This document shows, one piece after another, positions 36,101 through 42,752 of a stretch of 64,000 bases of DNA (its first letter is position 1; each line of letters begins with the position of its first letter). Source of the stretch: OFTM10 sp964344055 (lineage in GTDB: Bacteria > Actinomycetota > Acidimicrobiia > Acidimicrobiales > Aldehydirespiratoraceae); NCBI GenBank assembly GCA_964344055.1, contig CAYFLT010000004.1:62001-126000 (forward strand), read 5' to 3'. The notes under the pieces are model-generated. The model did not search any database. It saw only the letters and a list, made by a program, of their open reading frames with translations, and was not told the DNA's origin. The translations under genes and the position numbers were made by a program.

Positions 36101-38541
36101 ATGGCCGGGAGACCGAGGGGTCGCCTACCAATGAACGTGGCGTCCTCCGCGGCGAGTTTCGCGACCGCTTCGCGATCGCCGCGGTTCAGTGCCGCCAAGA
36201 GGGCCACCTGCGTCTGCTCGGCGATCGTCAGTTCGGGTGTCGAGGTCAACTCCTCAAAGCGGGCGATCGCGTGGTCGAGATCGTCGATGTCGAAGAACTC
36301 CTGTCGCGAGGCTCGCCCATCGCGAGTGAGGGCGATGCTGCACAGATCCCACCGATTGCCCGCAGTGTCCCACATACCTCCGGTGACTACGGATCCGGCA
36401 GGGGTGAGCCTCACGAAGCTCGTCGAGAGCGAGACGATCGTCGGCTCGACATCCCATATCGCGGCCGAACGCTCCACCCATTCGGTGACCCCGATGGCAT
36501 CGAAGTTCTGGACGCCCTTCCTCCTATCGACGATCACCGCGTCGGCGGTGTAGGTGGATCGGAGACGCTCGGAGTCCCGGGCGCAGAAGGCCATCGCCCC
36601 GGCGCGGCTCATCTCGACCACGGCGGCGCGGCCAGGATCGAGTTGCTCGGCGTACCAGTCGTCGAGTAGGTCGAGTGCGTCGACGAGGTCCTCCGGATCG
36701 AATACGACCTCGCGAACAACCCGGTCGTCGTCTCCCAGGTCGACAACGGAGAGCAGCCGCGACGTCCAGTCGCTCCGTCCGTAGGAGTAGTCGATCAGCG
36801 CGAGGTGATCCTCCCGGACCGCGATCACGTCGGTTGCGGTGACGGTGATCCGGCGGCCTGCCCGGTGAGGTTCCTGGAGCGCAGACTCGATGTCGTCGGT
36901 TCGGTAGTCGCGCTTGTGCAGATGGCGGCGGTCCTCGACGACCACCTCCGGGTGACGGTAGGCATCCATCGACTCGGAGCCTGCGGCGAGCTCGTCAACG
37001 AGGCGGAGCCCGATGTCCGACGCTCGGTTGCGGATCTGGTTCCCCGTCGACGGCGTAGTCAGCTCGTCGAAGCGGGCGAAGGCCGCCTCGATCTGGTCGA
37101 CGTCGAATATTTCAATCCGGGCGATCCGGTCGATGCGCTGGATCTGCAAGTGGATTGCCTCGACCTCCAGCTCCAGGTCGGTGGCCGATCGGGCCCGCAT
37201 GATCGACTGGGCGAGCCATGCTCCCGGGAGGAGCCGGTGATAGGTGGAGATGAGGATGGAATCGACCTCGAGGCGGGCATCGGGATTGTCGACCTGGATC
37301 TCGCGCCAATCGGCGGAGTTCCATCGCCAGGCCGTCATCGCTCGGTGGTCGACGAACTCGAAGTCCCCGGTGACGAGCTCGTCGACGGCGTCGGGATCAG
37401 GGAAACCGCTTCGATACCGCTCGGCAAGCTCGATCGTGCGACTGATCTCCTCGGGCTGATCCTCGAGCCAGAGACGGTCGAGCTCGATCAGTGCATCCGG
37501 GAGGTCCTCGACGTCGAACACCGCGCAACGCTTGAGGAGGCCATCGTCGGTGACCTCGAGAACGTTCAGGAATCCCAGAGTGAAGTCGTCGCCATCTGCC
37601 CAGGTCCATCGGCTGAGTGCGAATGTGTCGTCGCGAGTGGCGATCACTTCAGCGCCGCCTGAGCTGAAGGTCTCAGGGAGTCCCCGGACGGTCTCGATGA
37701 ACGTCGATCCGTCGAAGTCGAGGTTTCCCAAGCCTGAACGCCGAGACGTTCCGCGGAAGTCGGGTGCGAGAAGAGCCTCCAGCTCCTCCCACCGTTGCTC
37801 GTCCAGCAGGCGTCGGCCCCGCTCGTTGACCCTCGTGGCAAGCGTCGGATGATCGTGCGAGGTCGACCGACGTCCACTGCGGGTGGTCGGATCAGAGCCG
37901 GACTCGGCCGTGGGTGGAAAGGCGACTCTGAGCGGCGGCCGGGGATCGACCCGTGCGCCCTTGGCTTCGTAGAGACGGGCCGCGGCGGTGTGCTGGTCCA
38001 CGGCGGCGCCGGCGCCGGCGAGGTCGAGGATCGTCGCCAGCGTTGACACTGCTCGGGCGTGGTCGATGGTGAGGTCGGTCGTGGCGGCGATGGCGACGGC
38101 GGCTTCGGCGAGTTCGATCGCTTCGGCGTGGCGGCCCTCGGCCGAGGCGATCTCGGCCTGGGCTGCCTTGGAAGCGATCGCGGTCTGGAGGTTCTGGCCG
38201 GCCAGCCGGGCCGATTCGTCGGCCAACTCGGCGGCCTCGGCGACGCGGTCCTGGGCGAGCAGCGCCCGCGACAACAAGGCCGCCGCCTGGCCGGCATCGG
38301 CGCCGACCCCGAGGATGCCCAGTCCCTGATACGCACGGCGCAGGAACGGCTCGGCGGCAACCGCGTCGTCGGCGAACAGTTCGATGACGCCGGCGAACAT
38401 GTCGGTCTCGAGAATCCCGTGCCGCATACCGAGCTCTTCGACGGTGGCGCGGGCCCGGGCGACGAGCTCGCGGGCCTGGTCGAAGCGGCCGCGCATGGCT
38501 TCGAGGACGGCCTGGCAGCGGACCGAGGTGGCCTCCACCAT
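30163..38541 (-). CDS. Giant tandem SnoaL/NTF2-like repeat protein (C-terminal part of the cyclase-STAND locus)
   Basis: Open frame of 2792 residues. Residues 1-200 continue the TPR-like helices of the upstream cyclase/ATPase (for example VRCQAVLEAMRGRFDQARE, GQAAALLSRALLAQDRVAEA). From about residue 234 to the end there are 19 domains of roughly 130-140 residues in alternating types. A-type contain ATRGDRLxLxR-like strands and end LLDEWYAESL; B-type contain FVDHRxxGxGxxDRDGW and end FDPDDLDAALARFEEL. The order is A1-B1 to A9-B9, then A10. The fold guess is SnoaL/NTF2-like (ketosteroid isomerase superfamily). No signal peptide or membrane helix is seen. ATG 38541 is only the first Met in this frame; homology continues upstream to about 38612, where the frame shifts into the cyclase part, so the true product is probably one chain of about 3,660 residues. 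Stop in a palindrome. Confidence 0.85.
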   Translation of the reverse strand: MVEATSVRCQAVLEAMRGRFDQARELVARARATVEELGMRHGILETDMFAGVIELFADDAVAAEPFLRRAYQGLGILGVGADAGQAAALLSRALLAQDRVAEAAELADESARLAGQNLQTAIASKAAQAEIASAEGRHAEAIELAEAAVAIAATTDLTIDHARAVSTLATILDLAGAGAAVDQHTAAARLYEAKGARVDPRPPLRVAFPPTAESGSDPTTRSGRRSTSHDHPTLATRVNERGRRLLDEQRWEELEALLAPDFRGTSRRSGLGNLDFDGSTFIETVRGLPETFSSGGAEVIATRDDTFALSRWTWADGDDFTLGFLNVLEVTDDGLLKRCAVFDVEDLPDALIELDRLWLEDQPEEISRTIELAERYRSGFPDPDAVDELVTGDFEFVDHRAMTAWRWNSADWREIQVDNPDARLEVDSILISTYHRLLPGAWLAQSIMRARSATDLELEVEAIHLQIQRIDRIARIEIFDVDQIEAAFARFDELTTPSTGNQIRNRASDIGLRLVDELAAGSESMDAYRHPEVVVEDRRHLHKRDYRTDDIESALQEPHRAGRRITVTATDVIAVREDHLALIDYSYGRSDWTSRLLSVVDLGDDDRVVREVVFDPEDLVDALDLLDDWYAEQLDPGRAAVVEMSRAGAMAFCARDSERLRSTYTADAVIVDRRKGVQNFDAIGVTEWVERSAAIWDVEPTIVSLSTSFVRLTPAGSVVTGGMWDTAGNRWDLCSIALTRDGRASRQEFFDIDDLDHAIARFEELTSTPELTIAEQTQVALLAALNRGDREAVAKLAAEDATFIGRRPLGLPAMTASDMNQTAFDFDLPGAQWRSEIVATRGEHLCLTRGEYGVGDDLAFEVLILFEVDDSGVQQRIASFEPAQLAEASVLLDEWYLESLPGAEAAVYHPNLALSRAYSEHDADAMRRFYAPDAVIADHRAGPQNFGEIGRDDWVSRSQAIWSVTPNITAFVTKVHGINPAGLLVEGGMRDGEGNRWDLLALNSVRDGRIQRNEYFDPGQLDVALARFDELTRDRRSALENRASQVILRLVGSFPEADPEVRAALRRPDSVLEDRRHLRQTSHVGTDDIEEMANRSLTELPLTSPRAEVLAVRGDHHCLIKSEADRGDWETAIIATVEIDRDGLLQREVLFDPEDLPQAYELLDEWYLQSLPPSEAATFAVLLAARAEWPNRDHEDDPYLRPSLIAVDHRLGGFGQIDRSEWLERQRSFVDVAPGIGNILHRVPNVSADGVLTDYSIVDPAGNEWRFWAVYRIREGMVERVDLFDPDDWSTAASTFENLSESSVHPSTLAERVEQDWIAAVNDERWDDLRAVLTDDFASHSHRSGAGNMVLTGEGYLDGCADARATFGRGTVTSIATRGEKLLLSRAVWEPDATWTFEFLQVTETTADGLRRRQDTFDIDDETTAFALLDEWYAEALRGDERVTFETAHRAWSAYSRHDAPAMKECFTAGAEFVDRRTGVQNFGTIDVDGWVERSEAVWRVQPTTWADTTAIIAHNARGLVMVGGMRDADGNRWDLLALTIIDNGLVTRSEFFDPADLEAAVARFEELTAPPTGPRRNPATEAYEAWFGALNRGAHDELHGFFSTDFRSADHRSMGNPTGTASEIIDALRSRVEFGTRFEQETVALRGDRLGLFTFVMTAENDFESTTYAVVRVDDDGLIDRAIFHPEDQLDDAFESLDQLFTESLDGRQRRTFALAREGWRVWEANDFEQMAALHSPNYVVVDHRVGGFGTVDRTGGLDRQRSFFEIAPTVRPRNRDVPAISESGLIMDTHLCDADGNEWRFWFLQVIRGGLQEQGEFFSPDDLDAALARFEELTAERHDLSNLAVESERLFVELGNAGRWGEVLELHAPEFRGESSRSVALGTRYGREGPVETVRQFVEELGQQRMAPVAIRGNRLSLCRFETGNDDEWSIASLSLIETDDQGRRVRQHTFDGSDLVAAMRKLGDWWVEGEGAAHAEFLEWAVRLGEVLREEQSERLRESVTDSFRLIDHRELGFGELTIDAYLESLPQLHERGDWVIVARRFLRLTEDVLLWDVASMVTSGESLELDSLRLVLIQMEGELVNRMEWFDIDDMDVALARFDELGHDDVPAGTSSEPGLAGGAPVTTSVRVHDEHSLASNQGRLEVLAELLAPDFGAQSLRTGLGGMTFDRDMYISGAREALAGFGQITTETVATRGDRISLHRYATPDSSTIAFGYLHLQRLDEHDRIHWVLTFDLDNEGGAFEALENWYADSLPPDLRTVHRALRESVVVEDDTNPELAARLYREDFSFVDHRTLGMGSLDRDGWIDRLHAFREVAPDRRMRILHIPRVSRDGAVSIATGTDEGGFEWTLVGVSRIADGRIARSEFFDPDDLATALDRFEKLDTPPPSRLSNRASEAVTAGNARLVAQDSEGVIATFHDDAIIEDLRPLLAASSTKAGVRQVVEDTIANAPVMNAQVETLATREEMIALTSTAYHWTTDDYMVERLDVTKVDGDGRVLRQATYNLDQLDNAIARLDEWYGESLDARLRPGWEVVVRSIRAEAARDLALAREVYSPDLVAVDHRATGMGQVDLEGRLALMESAKEITPDRTTMLTRVHANAEVTSVLEIRIETTDEFSWSILAVGQLDGGVVVRQDFYDVDELDAALARFEELTRPTNQASELGIRFWDLVFDQRDIDAAIALTARNAVSTDRRRLVRSPELTMSGVRDYLELLLAHVPAETPHTLAVVAVAGDQRALVRLTADDPSSDWANELLQLVELDADGLIAHVTSYSPEDEAEARAALHPNRDL
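30166..37842 (-). repeat. Coding tandem repeat, about 807 bp period, 9.5 units
   Basis: The recurring ARFEEL/ARFDEL signature ending each B domain is found near 37065, 36255, 35455, 34650, 33845, 33045, 32230, 31390 and 30580, giving steps of about 795-840 bp. Units are clearly diverged in sequence, so this is an old protein-level repeat and not a recent DNA duplication or assembly echo. Confidence 0.85.
32195..32220. repeat. 26-bp perfect palindrome inside coding sequence
   Basis: Half-site GATGACGTCCCCG followed directly by its exact reverse complement, no loop. In frame it encodes part of an unusually long linker (DDVPAGTSSEPGLAGG) between repeat units 7 and 8, and it does not disrupt a domain. 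Confidence 0.85.
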
Positions 38542-38611
38542 CGGCGAGGCGGATGTGATCCGCAGCAGGCGGATGATGTCGAGACACCGGCCGCCCGCCC
38601 GCCCGAGCCAC

Positions 38612-41170
38612 AGGGGACGGACCCCACAGGGCCGCCAAGGGCGCGGCGCCCAGTACCGCGGTGATGCGTCGGCGGTCGTCGGCTGCTCGGGCCGCGGTCA
38701 GCGCGGCGTCGAGCTCTGTCTCGCAGTCGCCGACCCGGCCGAGGCGAGCCAGCACGATCGCTTGCACCAGCCGGGCCTTCGCCACCCCGGCTTGATCCCC
38801 GAGTGCCTCGAGCCGATCGGCTGCTGCCGCCACCACCGGCTGGATCTCGCCCAGCCGATCGGGCTCGGTGGCCCATACCCGCTGCCCCTCGAACGCGTCC
38901 GCCCACGCCGACAAGCGCTCGTCACCGACGGCCGTGTCGCGCAGTTCGGCCAGGTGGGGTCCGCCGGCGTGGACGTTCCCGGCCGAGAAGAAGGCCTCAC
39001 ACGCGATGACGACCAGATCCGCCCGTTGGGGCGAACTCTTGGGGAGGCGAGCCAGGGCCCGCTCCGCCAGCGAGCCGGCCGCGGCCAGGTCGTCCTGGGC
39101 GAGGGCACGGTCCGCGGCTGCTCGGAACAGCCCAGCGGCTCGAACGCCGAGTGCTTCGGTGTCGGCATCGACCGCGCCGAGCTGGCTGCGGTACTCGTGG
39201 GCCTGTTCGTAGTGGAACCCGATCGTGATCTCGTGGTCGCCGCCGAACCGGGCGGCGGCAACGGCGGTCCAGTCGGCCACTGCCTCGTGCAGCGAGGCTC
39301 GACGCTGTTTGAGGATGCGCCGGTAGCTGGCGTCGCGAATCAGCACGTGGTGGAACCGCAGCACCGGCTCGTCACCCCAGTACGTGCCGGTCGGATCGAT
39401 GATCTCCTTGCGACGGAGCCGCTCGAGAATCGGATCGAGCTGACGTCGTTCCTCGTCGCCGAGCAATGCAGCCACCGCGCCGCGGGCGAACTCCGAGCCG
39501 ACCACCGATGCCAGCTCGATCACGCGGCGCTCATCGGCCGGCATCCGTTCGACCCTCGATGCGAGCAGCGACTGGATCGTGGGTGGCACCTCGACCGCAT
39601 CGCTGTCGATCGTGAGCGCCCAACCGCCGTCGAGCTGTTCGACGACCCCGTCGTCGACCAGCATCCGCACCAGCTCCCGCACGAACAGTGGATTGCCTTC
39701 GGTCGACTCCGGCAGGCGGGCCGCCAGTTCGGGCGGGAGCTCGCCGCTGCCCAGCAGCTCGGCGGCCAACCGTTCGGTGGCCGTGGCACCGAGGCCTTCG
39801 AGGGAGACGACCTCGGTCACCCGCCGGCCGGGCTCGGCCAAAGCGGGCCGGATCTCGCGGATCTCCGGGCGGGCGAGACAGATCAGCGCGGCGGGCCCGT
39901 CCACCCACTCCACGAGGTGCTCGAGGAGGTCGAGGAACAGCGGCTCGGCCCACTGGATGTCGTCGACCACCATCATGATCGGCTGGCGTCGGGCCAGGAT
40001 CTCGATCAGCCGGCGGGAGGCCCAGAACGACTCTTCCGTGCTCCTCGCAGGTGCCGCACCGACGAAGGTGGCGAGTAGCGGGGCGAGCTCGGCCGGGTTG
40101 CCGTCGTCGCCGATCCACTCGGTGAATCGATCGATGACGTCGGTCGGTTCGGTCACATCCTCCAGGTCGACCACTCGCCTGACCAGATCCGCGATCGGTC
40201 CGAACGTCGACCGACCGGCCCGATCGACACGGAGGTCGTAGGACTGGGCGTGAGGCGCCGCCACCGCCCTGGCTTCGGCCGCGAGCCGCGTCTTGCCGAC
40301 ACCGGGCGAGCCGACCACCGTCACCAGGACGGGTGAGCGTTCGGCGATGGCGGTGTCGACTGCGTCGATGAGGGCAGCCATCTCCGATTCGCGGCCGACG
40401 AAGGGCGTCAGGCTGTCGTCGGGCTCGGCCTCGGAGTCCTCCACCACCTGGAACGTGGCGATCGAGTCCTCCTTGCCCTTGACCCGGACCTCGCCGAGCA
40501 CCTCGTAGGTGACATGGGAACGGGTGAGCCGCCAGGTCTGCTCGCCCACGAGGACCCGGCCGGGCGTGCACTCGCCCTCGATGCGTGCGGCGGTGTTGAT
40601 GGCGTCGCCGACCATGTCGGCGTCGTCGTCGGCGATGACGATCTCACCGGTGTTGACGCCGACCCGAAGGCCGACCGTGGCGCCGTAGACGTCGCCGATG
40701 CGCTCGGCGACTTCGGTGAACTCGGCCTGCAGCTCGAGACCGGCCCGTACCGCCCGGTCGGCGTCGTCCTCGGCCACATCGGGGATCCCGAACACGGCCA
40801 TCACGCCGTCGCCGATGAACTTCACCAGCGTGCCGTCGTGGCGGTCGATCACCCGTTGGGCGAGCTCGTGATAGCTCGCCATCTCGGTGCGGGCCGCCTC
40901 GGCGTCGACCTTCTCGCCGAACGCGGTCGACCCGACGAGGTCGGCGAACATCACCGTCACGGTCTTGCGGACGGCATCGTCGTCGGCCGCTTCGGGTTCC
41001 GACCGTCCGGGGGAGCCGGCGCCGACGGGCGTACCGCATTGGTCACAGAACTTGGCGTTCGGGCTGAGATCGGCCTCGCAGGAGGTGCAAGTGGCCTGAA
41101 GAGGGGAGCCGCACGACGCGCAGAACCGGGCTGCCTCCCGGTTCGTCTCACCACACGATCGGCACGTCAT
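38612..41170 (-). CDS. Zinc ribbon-class III nucleotide cyclase-STAND ATPase-TPR protein (N-terminal part)
   Basis: Start ATG 41170. Residues 1-50 hold two zinc ribbons (C3/C6/C17/C20 and C28/C31/C42/C45). Residues about 68-230 are a class III cyclase: metal Asps D77 (FADLVGST) and D121 (KFIGDGVMAVFG), K117, VGD and the NTAAR motif with transition-state Asn and Arg, so it looks catalytically competent and ATP-selective. An AAA/STAND ATPase follows: FVGRESEMAAL, Walker A GSPGVGKTRLA, Walker B MMVVDDIQWAEP, then TPR-like helices. The frame remains open to 37892, but after ALWGPSPV the translation turns into Arg/Pro/His-rich nonsense while the frame ending at 30163 takes over (PLWLGRAGGRCLDIIRLLR, SPMVEATSVRCQAVLEAM). 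A one-base indel near the G run 38613-38616 explains this. Confidence 0.9.
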
Positions 41171-41301
41171 CGGTTGCCCCCCGGTGCCCGGGCCCCCGCC
41201 GCACACCGTGACCCAATTGTCCCCCGCTGTGGCGGGAAGGGCCAGAGGGCATCGGTCACCAGCCGAACGTGATGCCAATCACACTCCCCCAACAGGCTTT
41301 T

Positions 41302-41340
41302 CTGACACATCCGGACCACATACCGGTCCACATGTGTCAG
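41302..41340. repeat. Palindrome, TGACACAT family, copy 4
   Basis: Arms CTGACACATCCGGACC and GGTCCACATGTGTCAG with one mismatch, loop ACATACC. It lies in the 274-bp divergent gap between the cyclase gene and the acyltransferase gene. The rest of this gap is G-rich (41370-41425) and shows no gene. Confidence 0.8.
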
Positions 41341-41444
41341 AGATCCGTGACACCCGTGACACCGGCTGGGGTGAGGGGTCCCTAGGGGGATTTGGGGGGT
41401 TTTCAGGACAGACGTGGGGGGTCGTGGTCCGTCTCAATGGCGAC

Positions 41445-42752
41445 ATGACCACGACAACCCCCACCCAGCCGACTGCCACCGACCTGGCCGCGGCGGCCAA
41501 GCCCTCCCGGAACCGGGCTGTCGACGCCTACCGAGGCGCCGCCATGGTGGCCGTTGCCCTCGGCCACTGGGCCGCGATCGCGGCAGCCAGCGACGGCCTC
41601 GGCAGCGTGTCGGCCGGCAACGCCCTCGAGCACGCCCCCGGGATGGCGTGGATGACCTGGTTCCTCCAGGTGATGCCGCTGTTCTTCGTGGTCGGCGGCT
41701 ACGCCTCGGCCATGTCGCTCGACGCCCATTGCCGGGACGGTTCGGGTCGACCACGAGATTGGATCGCCGGTCGGATGCGACGAATGCTCGCGCCGACCGT
41801 CGTGCTGGCGGGGACGTGGCTCGTCGTGATGACGGCCGGCGTCGCCGTCGGGGTGGGCGGGCTGATCGGCCTGGGCGCGACTGCGGCCGCCATCCCGCTC
41901 TGGTTCCTCGCCAACTACACGATCGACACCGCCTTCGCGCCGTACCTCCTTCCTCGCTTCCGCCGCCGGCCGATGATCGTCGTCGGTGGACTCCTCGGCA
42001 CCTTCGCCACCGTCGAACTGATCCGCTACACCGAGCCGGCCCTCATCGACGGCTTCGTTCGCACGGTCGTCCTCAACATCAACTGGGTCATCGGCTGGCT
42101 CCTCTTCCAGGTCGCCGGGTTCGCCTGGCGGGACGGGCTCCTCCCGACCGGAGGCCGGCTCGCCGCCATCGCGGGCGGGGCCTGGGCGGCGGCGATCGCT
42201 GCGGTTGCCATCGGTCCGTGGCCGGTCGCGATGGTGCACTTCCCCGGCCTCGAGAACTCGCCCACCCATCCGCCGTCGACCGCCCTCCTCCTCTTCGGGA
42301 TCGCCTACAGCGCCACCGCCGTGGCGGCCGCGCCCGCGGTGAGCGACTGGCTCGCCCGTCACGCCCGGGTGTGGACGGCGGTGGTCGTCGCCAACTCGAT
42401 GGCCATGTCGATCTACCTCTGGCACATGACCGCGGCGATCGTCGCGGTCCTGATCGCCTGGGCGGCCGGCCTCCTGCCGACCGCGGCGGTCGGTACGGCT
42501 GCCTGGTGGGTGCAGAAGCTGCCCCTGATGGGAATCGCGGCGGTCGTGCTCACCGGGATCGTCGCGGTGGTGGGCCGCTACGAGCGGATGTCGCTGCTGG
42601 CCCGACCGAAGCCGTGGTCGGGGAGCGCGGTGTCGATGCTCGCGCTCGCCGCGGTCGTCTCAGCCGGTCTCAAGGTCTGGACCAACGGAACCCCCATCGG
42701 CGCGGCCATCGGTGCCGCTGTCGTCCTCGTCGCTTGGAAGGAACTGCGATGA
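41445..42752 (+). CDS. Acyltransferase-3-like integral membrane protein
   Basis: About 435 residues with some ten to eleven hydrophobic segments. N-terminal RNRAVDAYRGAAMVAVALGHW matches the opening of the acyltransferase-3 family (the H is the usual active-site position), with FFVVGGYASAMSLD and late MAMSIYLWHMTAAIVAVL, also typical. Such proteins O-acylate glycans or lipids at the membrane. ATG 41445 is preferred. It overlaps the next gene by ATGA and begins the operon that ends with the response regulator. Confidence 0.8.
   Translation: MTTTTPTQPTATDLAAAAKPSRNRAVDAYRGAAMVAVALGHWAAIAAASDGLGSVSAGNALEHAPGMAWMTWFLQVMPLFFVVGGYASAMSLDAHCRDGSGRPRDWIAGRMRRMLAPTVVLAGTWLVVMTAGVAVGVGGLIGLGATAAAIPLWFLANYTIDTAFAPYLLPRFRRRPMIVVGGLLGTFATVELIRYTEPALIDGFVRTVVLNINWVIGWLLFQVAGFAWRDGLLPTGGRLAAIAGGAWAAAIAAVAIGPWPVAMVHFPGLENSPTHPPSTALLLFGIAYSATAVAAAPAVSDWLARHARVWTAVVVANSMAMSIYLWHMTAAIVAVLIAWAAGLLPTAAVGTAAWWVQKLPLMGIAAVVLTGIVAVVGRYERMSLLARPKPWSGSAVSMLALAAVVSAGLKVWTNGTPIGAAIGAAVVLVAWKELR

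Noticed and set aside
30166..37842. Repeat array as a recent tandem duplication or assembly echo
   Set aside because: Units are strongly diverged at protein and DNA level while keeping A/B alternation.
38590..38625. Programmed ribosomal frameshift in the giant gene
   Set aside because: Only a short G/C run is seen, and similar slips occur in other genes here, so an indel error is simpler.
38384..40078. 564-residue plus-strand open frame opposite the cyclase gene
   Set aside because: Compositional shadow; the minus strand carries the ATPase and TPR-like motifs.
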